A stretch of 40,813 nucleotides of DNA from an uncultured Brachyspira sp. (GTDB lineage Bacteria > Spirochaetota > Brachyspiria > Brachyspirales > Brachyspiraceae): positions 1-40,813 of the forward strand of contig NZ_CAJTQJ010000018.1 of NCBI RefSeq assembly GCF_910578695.1, read 5' to 3'. Below the pieces are notes generated by a model. That model was not told where the DNA came from. It did not search any database and saw only the letters and a program-made list of their open reading frames with translations. This document shows, piece after piece, positions 18,689-26,360 of this stretch. Every line of letters begins with the position of its first letter. Within the stretch, counting starts at the first letter, position 1. Position numbers and translations under genes: made by a program.

Positions 18689-18775
18689 TCACATTAGAAT
18701 AGTTAAAGGTATTTTAAGAAACATTAAAGTTTTAAATATTAATAAAAGATTATTAATTGTTATTTTGTTTTGCAT
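18689..18775 (-). CDS. 28-residue small ORF between the riboswitch and metE
   Basis: It begins right after the riboswitch terminator. A near-perfect AAAAGGAG ribosome site stands five bases before the ATG at 18775, better than those of many large genes in this window. The product is hydrophobic and basic (MQNKITINNLLL... ending in TILM), without a recognisable domain. It could be a leader peptide, a small membrane peptide, or the remnant of a lost riboswitch-controlled gene. It would be co-regulated with metE. Confidence 0.4.
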   Translation of the reverse strand: MQNKITINNLLLIFKTLMFLKIPLTILM

Positions 18776-18790
18776 ATTAACTCCTTTTAA

Positions 18791-18825
18791 TAAAAAATTG
18801 CAGATTATAAGATGATGCAATCTTT
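18791..18825 (-). terminator. Intrinsic terminator of the riboswitch expression platform
   Basis: On the reverse strand ATTGCA and TGCAAT (extended to about 10 pairs by AAG/TTT) enclose a 13-base loop and run straight into TTTTTT. It lies between the cobalamin aptamer and the 28-codon ORF/metE. Confidence 0.75.
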
Positions 18826-18830
18826 TATAG

Positions 18831-18970
18831 GAGTGCAAGAGAAAATTATTAATCTAGTGCACTCGACTGATTATTAAAATAAGGTATTCCGACTTCGTTA
18901 ACTAAAAATTAGTCAATCTTTACGGCTGCGTGCCAGCGAGGGATTTTCACCCAGATTCCCCTTAAATATT
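18831..18970 (-). promoter_or_regulatory. Cobalamin riboswitch controlling metE
   Basis: Reverse-strand sequence from about 18964 carries conserved B12-aptamer blocks in order: GGGAATCTGGGTGAAAATCCC, then GCTGGCACGCAGCCGTAA (equivalent of the usual CCGCxACTGTAA block), then GAAGTCGGAATACC. A closing helix pairs TAAGG (18964-18960) with CCTTA (18884-18880). Next comes a 7-bp hairpin GAGTGCA/TGCACTC (18864-18831) that may serve as an anti-terminator or kissing element, and then the terminator. Its placement upstream of B12-independent metE is the classical arrangement. The aptamer is compact, about 90 nt. Confidence 0.82.
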
Positions 18971-19122
18971 TAATATAAATATTCTTGTTTATTATAATAT
19001 AAAAATATTTTTTTTCAATACTTTTTTATATTATAATAAAATACTACCTGCTATTTACAAAAATTACTATTAAGATATAATCTTTTTTATATAATATTTT
19101 GTTTTGGATATTTTGTATATTT

Positions 19123-21171
19123 ATGAAAAAAATTAATATGCTTATTTGCTTTATATCAATAATAATCACATTCATAACATTATTTTCTTTAAGCTATTTA
19201 AATAAAAATGATACTGACACTTCTTTAAGCCATATTAATATAATGAATACTAATTATAAAGAATCAAGAGATTATATACTAGATGATTATTATATATTTG
19301 ATTATTCTCAAAAAGAACAGAAATTAAAAGAAATATTTAAATCAAGTCCTATAACATCAAGATTGAAATATAGAGCTAGTTTAATATCTCATTTAGGCGA
19401 AGAAGAAATAGTAATAAATGGTATTGATATAAAAAATGATAATGAGGTTTTCGGCATTTTTAATGATTATACATTAGAGAATTTTGATTTTGGCAGTTCT
19501 ATTATAATAAGCAAATCAATATCTTCAATATTAGATGTTAATACAAATGATACTATAATATTAAGACTTATTACAAAAACAGGACATTATAATGCTGAAG
19601 AGTATACTATAATAGAAGTATCTGAAAATCTTAATTATAATTATGCTCTTGTAGATATTAGCCATTTGAATGAATTTGCAGGATTAAAAAATGCTGCTAC
19701 AGAAATGTATATTAAAGATGATATGAATATTGAAAAATTAACTGATAATAATATAAAAGAAATTTTTTTAGATGATTTTGCTGCTTATTCTAAAAAAGAT
19801 ATTTTAGGAAATAGTTATGATATTAATACAAATTATAATAAGTATAAAATATATATAATATTTATCTATTTATTTACTTTATTTTCAGTATTCATTTTTA
19901 TTAATTCTTATACTATTAACAGTTATAAAAAAACACTCAAATCAAAATTATTATTCAGTTCTATCGGATTTATAATATCTTTTCTTATATACATTTTAAT
20001 TTATAGAAATGAATTTAATTATATATATATTATATTATTTTTTATAAATATATTGTCTGTTATTTTAGCTAATATTAAATATTCTATTATTGAGAAATTA
20101 TTTATGCAAAATAAAGAATATAATAATAATATATTAATGATGTTTCCTATGATATTTAGTTATATATTAGTTTTTATAATTATATATTTATCATTTTTTA
20201 TATTTGCAGACAACAGCGTCAAAAATAACGATATATATTCTGAAAAAATAGTGAGAATAGTAAAAAATAATACATCTAAAAATACATTTTTATTTAATGG
20301 TTCTATAGATTCGCATTATATTGATAATAGTATAACTAATATATTATTTAATGAGATAGCATCTTATGATAAATACGCTGATATAGAAACAGTATTAACT
20401 TTTCCTGTAGGAGTTGTTATAAGAACAGGAAGCATATATTCAAGAGTTTATGCTTATGATAAAAATATACTTGAAAATGGAATGAGCTTATCAAATATTA
20501 TAACTGAAGGGAGCATATTTGAAAGCCCTAAAAGAGAGATTATAGTAGGAAAAGATTTAGCTGATTATTTGCAGTTAAAAATAGGAGATACTTTATCATT
20601 GATAGCTAAAGCTTCAAGGGGTTGGCTTGAAACGGGATATTTTTATGTAAGCGGAATATATGATTTTAAGGATAAAAATTATGATATTATAGGAGATATG
20701 ACTGCTATGAATAGTTTTATATATCTAAAAGAAGGCAGTAAATCCCCATATAATGAAAGTATAATTGTTTTTTCAGATAATGATAATATATACTCTCTTT
20801 TGACTAATAGTAGTATTATAAACTCTAATAACTTAAAAGCAGTTTCTTATGATATGAAATATTATTTAGAAAATAATAATTCAATTAAAAATATTGCTTT
20901 TATATTTATAATTGCTTCAGCATTTTCTCTTTCTTTATTATCTTCTTCATTGCTTTCATTGTTTTACAGAAGATTATTTAAATATTTTGATATTCAGGCT
21001 AGAAAAATATTAAATAAATTATATATAATATCTTTGCTTATATCTTTAATAATATCTGCGGCAGTATTATTTATTTTCTTTTCTTTTATATTTAACTTTT
21101 TGATATTTACTATATCAATAATATTATTATCATTTGTATTATCTGTTTTTATATCAAATTATAATACATAA
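19123..21171 (+). CDS. ABC transporter permease with two FtsX/MacB-type halves
   Basis: About 682 residues from the ATG at 19123; a TTG at 19099 adds eight residues. One N-terminal helix (about 4-24) is followed by an extracytoplasmic domain (about 25-240). Then come three to four helices (about 242-365), a second extracytoplasmic MacB-like domain (about 370-590, containing IIVGKDLADYLQLKIGDT) and three C-terminal helices (about 595-680). This resembles LolC/E or MacB-type permeases. No ATPase gene is adjacent, so the partner must be elsewhere. The substrate is unknown. It precedes the phosphoesterase gene by 19 bases, suggesting co-transcription. Confidence 0.72.
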   Translation: MKKINMLICFISIIITFITLFSLSYLNKNDTDTSLSHINIMNTNYKESRDYILDDYYIFDYSQKEQKLKEIFKSSPITSRLKYRASLISHLGEEEIVINGIDIKNDNEVFGIFNDYTLENFDFGSSIIISKSISSILDVNTNDTIILRLITKTGHYNAEEYTIIEVSENLNYNYALVDISHLNEFAGLKNAATEMYIKDDMNIEKLTDNNIKEIFLDDFAAYSKKDILGNSYDINTNYNKYKIYIIFIYLFTLFSVFIFINSYTINSYKKTLKSKLLFSSIGFIISFLIYILIYRNEFNYIYIILFFINILSVILANIKYSIIEKLFMQNKEYNNNILMMFPMIFSYILVFIIIYLSFFIFADNSVKNNDIYSEKIVRIVKNNTSKNTFLFNGSIDSHYIDNSITNILFNEIASYDKYADIETVLTFPVGVVIRTGSIYSRVYAYDKNILENGMSLSNIITEGSIFESPKREIIVGKDLADYLQLKIGDTLSLIAKASRGWLETGYFYVSGIYDFKDKNYDIIGDMTAMNSFIYLKEGSKSPYNESIIVFSDNDNIYSLLTNSSIINSNNLKAVSYDMKYYLENNNSIKNIAFIFIIASAFSLSLLSSSLLSLFYRRLFKYFDIQARKILNKLYIISLLISLIISAAVLFIFFSFIFNFLIFTISIILLSFVLSVFISNYNT

Positions 21172-21190
21172 TAAATTTAAGGCTGTTTAT

Positions 21191-22087
21191 ATGAAATTTT
21201 TAGAAAAAACATCAAAAAGAAATAAAATAATATTTTTATTAGTTATAATATTCTTTTTTATAATGTATGTCTATATGTATAAAACAGCACATTCTATAAG
21301 AATTAGATATATTACTTTAGAGTTTGAAGATTTGCCTATAAGCTTTGATAATATCAAATTAGCTTTAGCTGCAGATATGCATGCAGGGATTTATATACCT
21401 GAAAGCCATATAATAAGAATGTCTGATTTGATAATGAATAATAATCCTGATATTATATTATTTGCAGGAGATTATATTTACAGTGCCCCTCATAGATTTA
21501 AATATTATAATAAAAAAAATACTGATAAGTTCAGTAATGGAATAAAGGGATTAGAAGCTAAATACGGAAAATATGCAGTTTTGGGAAATCATGATAATTG
21601 GGAGAGCAGAGAAGATGTTTCTAATGCTTTGTATTTTAATGGATTTAAAGTAATAGACAATAATATTTTATTTATTACAAATGAAATAGGAGAATATATA
21701 TCTATAGGAGGAGTAGGGGATTATTTAACAGATGATGTGAGATTTGATATTGCTGTGAGTAATGTTAAAGCAGAAGATTTTCATATAGTTATATCGCATG
21801 AGCCTAATATGCCTTTAAAGAGAGCTAGAGAAGGAGGATATGATAAATTAATAGATTTCTTTTTTTCAGGACATACTCACGGACTTCAAATAAGTTTTCT
21901 TCCTATGAGTTTTTGGGAGGCTGTAAATAAAAATAGAAAATACCCGATTTTCCCTGCTGTTTACGGATTAATGAATTACGGCAGCATTAAACTTTATATT
22001 ACTTCTGGAATAGGGGCAGTGCTTTTACCTTTCAGATTATTTGCAATTCCAGAAATTGTTATAGTAACTTTAAAAGCAAAAATATAA
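21191..22087 (+). CDS. Membrane-anchored metallophosphoesterase (YkuE-like)
   Basis: 298 residues from the ATG at 21191; the longer frame from 21134 overlaps the permease gene and is not preferred. One N-terminal membrane helix (about 13-32) precedes a calcineurin-like domain with all metal-binding motifs: ADMHAG, AGDYIY, LGNHDNW, SHEPNMP and SGHTHGLQ. Relatives such as YkuE act on phospholipid or lipid-linked phosphates at the membrane. The upstream permease may be its functional partner. Confidence 0.88.
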   Translation: MKFLEKTSKRNKIIFLLVIIFFFIMYVYMYKTAHSIRIRYITLEFEDLPISFDNIKLALAADMHAGIYIPESHIIRMSDLIMNNNPDIILFAGDYIYSAPHRFKYYNKKNTDKFSNGIKGLEAKYGKYAVLGNHDNWESREDVSNALYFNGFKVIDNNILFITNEIGEYISIGGVGDYLTDDVRFDIAVSNVKAEDFHIVISHEPNMPLKRAREGGYDKLIDFFFSGHTHGLQISFLPMSFWEAVNKNRKYPIFPAVYGLMNYGSIKLYITSGIGAVLLPFRLFAIPEIVIVTLKAKI

Positions 22088-22105
22088 TTTAATAAAAACT
22101 AAAAA

Positions 22106-22148
22106 AGAAAAATAATTAATATGAGTTTCTGAAGATTACTATTTTTCT
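22106..22148. terminator. Possible hairpin after the phosphoesterase gene
   Basis: AGAAAAATA and TATTTTTCT form a perfect 9-bp AT stem around a 25-base loop, 18 bases after the stop codon. Weak without G/C, so the call is tentative. Confidence 0.3.
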
Positions 22149-22257
22149 ATTTATATACTAATTTTTTTTAATTAAAGAGCTTATATTTTATAAGTAAAAA
22201 TTGACTAAATACTCTTAATATGTTAGTATATTATCAATATAGCTTAGGTTTTTGTTT

Positions 22258-22798
22258 ATGAAAAGGCTTGCTTGTTTATTTATGGTATTTCTTACTATAC
22301 TTAATTTTTGGGGATGTTCTAATAATATTAGTTCTCCTTACTATTCTTATTCTTCATAGTCTTATTTTGGGAATTGTAGAAAAAATATCATTTAATAACT
22401 TTTCTATAGGTATAGGAGGAGGAATATTACTTCCTATATCGGGATTAGGTAATTCAAGTAATGGTATAAATGATAATACTTCATTGGTTATGCCTCAAAA
22501 AAAGAAATTAAGTTTTTATGATATAAAAAAATTATTTATTACTCCAGTATCTCCATATATAAAAATAATATTTGAATATGCTTTTAATCCTTTTAAAGCA
22601 GATAATTCTGAGATTGGTTTTATGCTTGGATTATATATAAATTATAATTTTGGTATGAAGTATGATGTTTCAGTACTAAATAAAAATACATTTAAAAGCC
22701 CTTTAGCAATATCATTTAATGATATATATAAAAAATATGATTATTCAAATTTAGATTTCGGCATTAGTTTCGGAGTTTTTTTTAAGCCTCTGTTTTAA
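22258..22798 (+). pseudogene. Frameshifted lipoprotein/beta-barrel gene
   Basis: From the ATG at 22258 the frame encodes a clear lipoprotein signal, MKRLACLFMVFLTILNFWGC, followed by SNNISSPYY, and stops at a TAG near 22358. The next frame is open to 22798. From about 22377 it encodes a barrel-like protein (FSIGIGGGILLPISG) whose last strand, LDFGISFGVFFKPLF, ends in phenylalanine as in outer-membrane proteins. The long frame alone would have to start at a TTG (22268) without a signal. A single-base indel between about 22330 and 22377 explains both halves. A sequencing error is the alternative. Confidence 0.6.
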
Positions 22799-22859
22799 TA
22801 TAAAAATAAGCTTTAAACTTATAATAAAGCAAGCCTATTTTTATAATTTTTATTGAGTA

Positions 22860-23453
22860 TTAAAATATTTTTGTATAGAAATGACAATACGGCATAGAGC
22901 CTTTTTTAGTATAATAGTCCTGATGATAATCTTCTGCCTCATAAAAGTTTTTATATTCTCTTATAGCTGTAGCGACATCATATTTTCTTTCTCTTAATAT
23001 ATTAACATATTTTTCAGCTATTTCTTTTTCTTCCTGATTCTGATAAAAAATTGCTGATAAATATTGAGAGCCTATATCAGGACCTTGCCCATTTTTCTGA
23101 GTAAAGTCATGAGTTTCAAAAAATAGCTTTACCAACTCTTCATAAGTAGTTTTTTCTGTATCATAAGCAACTTTTACAGTTTCTAAATGTCCTGTAAGTC
23201 CTGTGCATACTTCTCTGTATGTAGGATTTACTTTATGACCTCCTGCATATCCGCTTATCACAGAAATTACTCCATCAGATTTTTCAAACCAGTATTCTGT
23301 TCCCCAAAAACAGCCTGAAGAAAAATATGCATATTTTATATTTTCATTATTATTCATACTATTATCCTTATTAATATTTTGATTATAAAGTTTTTTAGAA
23401 CATGAAATAATAGATAATAAATATAATATTATTATTATTGTTTTTTTTATCAT
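22860..23453 (-). CDS. msrA: Peptide methionine-S-sulfoxide reductase MsrA, lipoprotein form
   Basis: Reduces the S epimer of methionine sulfoxide. The catalytic motif GCFWGTEYWF and the downstream YAGGHKVNPTYREVCTG and DIGSQYLSAIFY are intact. The first 25 residues form a lipoprotein signal (LLSIISCSKK, lipobox cysteine about residue 18), so the enzyme should act in the periplasm, tethered to a membrane. It is the second gene after msrB, with a 75-base gap that holds a short tandem repeat. The ATG at 23453 is preceded by AAGGAG. Confidence 0.93.
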   Translation of the reverse strand: MIKKTIIIILYLLSIISCSKKLYNQNINKDNSMNNNENIKYAYFSSGCFWGTEYWFEKSDGVISVISGYAGGHKVNPTYREVCTGLTGHLETVKVAYDTEKTTYEELVKLFFETHDFTQKNGQGPDIGSQYLSAIFYQNQEEKEIAEKYVNILRERKYDVATAIREYKNFYEAEDYHQDYYTKKGSMPYCHFYTKIF

Positions 23454-23497
23454 TGGGTATTCTCCTTAAATTTATGTAAATTTATTTTTTATAATAT

Positions 23498-23530
23498 TTA
23501 TTATCTAAAATTTCTTTATTATCTAAAATT
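23498..23530. repeat. 16-base tandem direct repeat after msrB
   Basis: Two copies of TTTATTATCTAAAATT separated by one base (23498-23513 and 23515-23530). The second copy reaches into the msrB stop codon on the reverse strand. Confidence 0.7.
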
Positions 23531-24023
23531 ATTTATTTATATTGTTTTCATTTGTAAATTTATGAACAAAAATTAATGAAACAGAATTAATACAATATCT
23601 TGTTTCTTTATCTGTAAATCCTTCTCCATAAAATACATGCCCCATATGACCATTGCATTTTGCACATACAACTTCAATTCTTTCTCCGTCTTTTAATAAT
23701 TTAATATTTTCAGTGAAAGCATCATCAAAACTGGGCCAGCCTGTTCCTGAATTGAATTTATCTTCAGATTTGAAAAGAGGCGTAGTGCAAATCCTGCATA
23801 TATAAACTCCTTCATCTTTTATATTCAAAAGATCTCCTGTAAAAGGTATTTCTGTGCCTTTATTTATGAGAACATTATATTCTTTTTCTGTAAGCTCATT
23901 AAAGTTAAATACCGTTTCTGACGGCAGTTTATTTACTGACTGAAATTTGTAAGTTTTACTACATGTAATTAATAAAACAGAAATAAATAATATTAGTAAT
24001 ATTTTATTTTTCTTAATAATCAT
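23529..24023 (-). CDS. msrB: Peptide methionine-R-sulfoxide reductase MsrB, lipoprotein form
   Basis: Reduces the R epimer of methionine sulfoxide, complementing MsrA. Both zinc CxxC pairs are present (CRICTTP and CAKCNGH), as are FNSGTGWPSF and the catalytic cysteine in RYCINSVSL. The N-terminus LILFISVLLITCSK is a lipoprotein signal, so like MsrA it should be exported and lipid-anchored. The ATG at 24023 is preferred over an in-frame TTG at 24041. The pair appears to be a two-gene operon for periplasmic protein repair. Confidence 0.92.
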   Translation of the reverse strand: MIIKKNKILLILFISVLLITCSKTYKFQSVNKLPSETVFNFNELTEKEYNVLINKGTEIPFTGDLLNIKDEGVYICRICTTPLFKSEDKFNSGTGWPSFDDAFTENIKLLKDGERIEVVCAKCNGHMGHVFYGEGFTDKETRYCINSVSLIFVHKFTNENNINK

Positions 24024-24062
24024 AATGATATAACCTTTCAAAATTTATAATTATTTTTTATT

Positions 24063-25046
24063 TTATCTATATGTATTAATAGGAAAAGAATAAGCAGTCC
24101 TATCTTTTATATCAAATATATTTCCTGCAGTATCTATAAATTTATAATCAAACATACGGGTAAATTTTTTATATTTTATTTTTGACGGCAATTGCAGAGC
24201 TTCTATATTTCCAGAATAGCCGTCTATTCGGTATAAAACCATAGTGTCTATTTGATTATTAGACATTTTTTCCTGTATTATAGCAGGGGTATCTAAATAT
24301 ACTTTATTATCCTCTTTCAAGTAGAAAAAACCTCCATTATAATAATTAATAAATGATAAAAACTGAACCTTCCATAATATTTTTTTATTATTATATAAAG
24401 AAATAGATATATCATTATCCAATAATAATATAGATTCTCCTTCCATACTGAATATTTTAGAAACATTAATTTCAGAATACCCTATTAATTCTTTAGTTTC
24501 TGTCAGCGTATTAAAGTTTAAATGATTTATAACTCTATTTTCTGTAATTGACGGATATGTAAATATTTCTCTTTTTTCATTAAAACATCCGTTCATAATA
24601 TATATGCTGTCTTTTAAAGTAAACATAACTTTTTTAGTTTGTACATCATATATAAATACTTTAATAATATTTGTTTCTTTAGCTCTTAAAAGTATATATC
24701 TTGGATTGGCTGTAAAATATGCTTCGTATACATATAAATTATTTATTTCCAGCAATACTTTATTCGTTCCTATTTCAATTATTTTAAATACATTATTTTG
24801 AGAGTCATTGTCTGCAACGGAAATAGTCATAATTTTAGTACCGTCTAATGACATATCTATTATAGAGTATGATTTTGCATTTTTATGAAAAGTTCTGCAT
24901 ATATCTAATTTAAAATCATATAAAAAACTATTGCTGCTTCCTTTATAATACGGCGTAAATATGCCTTTACTTGTTTTTTGATTTATATATATATAATAGT
25001 CGCTTCTTTCTATTTCATTATACAATACATTTTGTTTTGATATCAT
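24063..25046 (-). CDS. Hypothetical beta-propeller-like protein
   Basis: 327 residues, no signal peptide and no recognised family. The sequence is a run of short beta-strands with repeated patterns such as KIMTISVADND, NVFKIIEIGTNKVLLEI, IKVFIYDVQTKKVMFTL and ISISLYNNKKILWKV. These resemble WD40/quinoprotein-type blades, about six or seven in number. The function is unknown. The gene lies between the FlgT-like gene and msrB on the same strand. Its ribosome-binding region is triplicated (see the repeat entry), which may affect its expression. Confidence 0.55.
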   Translation of the reverse strand: MISKQNVLYNEIERSDYYIYINQKTSKGIFTPYYKGSSNSFLYDFKLDICRTFHKNAKSYSIIDMSLDGTKIMTISVADNDSQNNVFKIIEIGTNKVLLEINNLYVYEAYFTANPRYILLRAKETNIIKVFIYDVQTKKVMFTLKDSIYIMNGCFNEKREIFTYPSITENRVINHLNFNTLTETKELIGYSEINVSKIFSMEGESILLLDNDISISLYNNKKILWKVQFLSFINYYNGGFFYLKEDNKVYLDTPAIIQEKMSNNQIDTMVLYRIDGYSGNIEALQLPSKIKYKKFTRMFDYKFIDTAGNIFDIKDRTAYSFPINTYR

Positions 25047-25101
25047 TAACTATTCTCCTTTAATCATTAACTATTCCCTTTATCGTTAACTATTCTCCTT
25101 T
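25042..25101. repeat. Three tandem copies of a ribosome-binding-site unit
   Basis: Reverse-strand units of 19-21 bases, AAAGGAGAATAGTTAATGAT with small variations, are repeated three times directly before the propeller-like gene (25042-25061, 25063-25081, 25082-25101). The middle copy reads AAAGGGAATAG and the outermost has ACGAT in place of ATGAT. Confidence 0.85.
25050..25067 (-). other. Five-codon mini-ORF ahead of the propeller-like gene
   Basis: The second repeat copy supplies its own ribosome site and an ATG at 25067. It reads ATG ATT AAA GGA GAA TAG and stops three bases before the gene's ATG at 25046. This could couple or throttle translation of the gene. Confidence 0.4.
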
Positions 25102-25112
25102 ATTTAAATTTA

Positions 25113-26093
25113 CTAATCTTTTATTTTTACTGTCATCATAGGCTCTATTTTTATATTCGTTTTATTTTCTAATACAGAATAATTATCATATACCTCTATA
25201 ACTTTTGCCGATGCTATAAGTTCTTCTATATTCTTATAATACCTATATTTATAAAGTGTTTCGCTTGTATACCAAACATCTCCTTTTTCATTAGTTCTTA
25301 CAGGCATATATTTTTTAGTATTTTCATTTTGAGGGAAAAAAATTTTAGGGTTATTGCTTATATTTGCTGATTTATTTTCTTTGCTGCTATCAGGCAGTTC
25401 AAGTACTTTATCTGTTTTGTATATATTAAACACATCTCCTTTTTTTATATTATTTTTTTTTCCGAGATTTATATATAGCTTATCATTTTCTACTCTGGTT
25501 ATTATTCCCATAATTGGAGGATCGCCTAAGAATTTTGTTATATCATTTGCTATTTTATTTAATGCTATTGATGAAGCCTTTCCAAGAGCAGTTTCTGTAA
25601 AAAGAGCATCTTCAGAAGAATATACAGGGCTATTATTAGGAAGCGTATAAGTACCTGCATTTGTAAAAGATTTTAGTATTTTTAATGAATCTATATCTAT
25701 AAGATTTATTTTAAATGCTGTATTTGCCGTATCTTTTCCGCCTTTTTTAAGGTTAAAATCTATTATTTCTCCTGTTATTATATAGTCAGAATCGAAAGTT
25801 TCTTTTATAAAATCAGATGCCAGCTGCAAATTGGTTTGTAATGTTTTGTATGAAACTACTATATCATAAGATTCAAAATATGATATTAGTAAATCATAAT
25901 CTGTAACATTAATCATTTTTGTATTTATTAATGAATCTTCTAATACTCTGGGTATGCCGTCATCTGCTTTGTATTCTTCTATCCATAATTTATCCGTACT
26001 TGAAAACGGAAGTATAGTTATGGTAATAGTGTATATTGGAATATTGCATAAAAATATTAATATTAATATAAATTTATTTTTCAAAAAAAGCAT
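25113..26093 (-). CDS. FlgT/CsgG-like exported protein
   Basis: 326 residues with an N-terminal signal (about 5-22). Then comes a CsgG/TolB-like domain starting ITITILPFSS, with SDYIITGEIIDF near residue 105. The C-terminal part (about 195-235) has GIITRVENDKLYINLGKKN followed by KKGDVFNIYK, which resembles the C-terminal domain of the flagellar-assembly protein FlgT. It is probably a periplasmic or outer-membrane-associated protein; a link to flagella is inference from that domain only. The gene begins six bases after a 39-codon small ORF. Confidence 0.6.
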   Translation of the reverse strand: MLFLKNKFILILIFLCNIPIYTITITILPFSSTDKLWIEEYKADDGIPRVLEDSLINTKMINVTDYDLLISYFESYDIVVSYKTLQTNLQLASDFIKETFDSDYIITGEIIDFNLKKGGKDTANTAFKINLIDIDSLKILKSFTNAGTYTLPNNSPVYSSEDALFTETALGKASSIALNKIANDITKFLGDPPIMGIITRVENDKLYINLGKKNNIKKGDVFNIYKTDKVLELPDSSKENKSANISNNPKIFFPQNENTKKYMPVRTNEKGDVWYTSETLYKYRYYKNIEELIASAKVIEVYDNYSVLENKTNIKIEPMMTVKIKD

Positions 26094-26099
26094 AGTATT

Positions 26100-26219
26100 T
26101 TAATAATCTTTTGTAATCTCTTTTTCTTTTTTGGGGCTATGATATGAAACTAAAGTATGTATGGATATTAATGACAAAAGCAGTCCCAAAATAAAAATAA
26201 TTTTTCTAAAAAATGCCAT
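26100..26219 (-). CDS. 39-residue small membrane protein
   Basis: A short gene ahead of the FlgT-like gene on the same strand. The product is MAFFRKIIFILGLLLSLISI..., one hydrophobic helix (about 5-27) followed by a charged tail (SPKKEKEITKDY). It stops six bases before the next ATG, which suggests translational coupling. No family is recognised. The clean signal-anchor layout and tight spacing argue for a real gene; the ribosome site (CGGA) is weak. Confidence 0.5.
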   Translation of the reverse strand: MAFFRKIIFILGLLLSLISIHTLVSYHSPKKEKEITKDY

Positions 26220-26325
26220 ATTAAAAAGTCCGTTATATTTTATAATGATATTATATTATAAAGTTTAACAATTTCAATAGTTAACATAAATATTTTTAAA
26301 TAATATCTTTATATAAAAAATATAT

Positions 26326-26354
26326 TTGACAACTCAATTAACATAATATATTAT
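26326..26354 (+). promoter_or_regulatory. Promoter of the LCP-like gene, giving a leaderless transcript
   Basis: TTGACA (26326-26331), 17-base spacer, TATTAT (26349-26354). Transcription would start about at the ATG (26361), and no Shine-Dalgarno sequence is visible. Confidence 0.65.
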
Positions 26355-26360
26355 ATATAA

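Noticed and set aside
25042..25101. Possible CRISPR-like repeat array
   Set aside because: Short tandem units without spacers, explained as duplicated ribosome sites.
25354..25650. 98-codon forward ORF inside the FlgT-like gene
   Set aside because: Antisense shadow of a coherent exported protein; hydrophobic only because it is complementary to charged codons.
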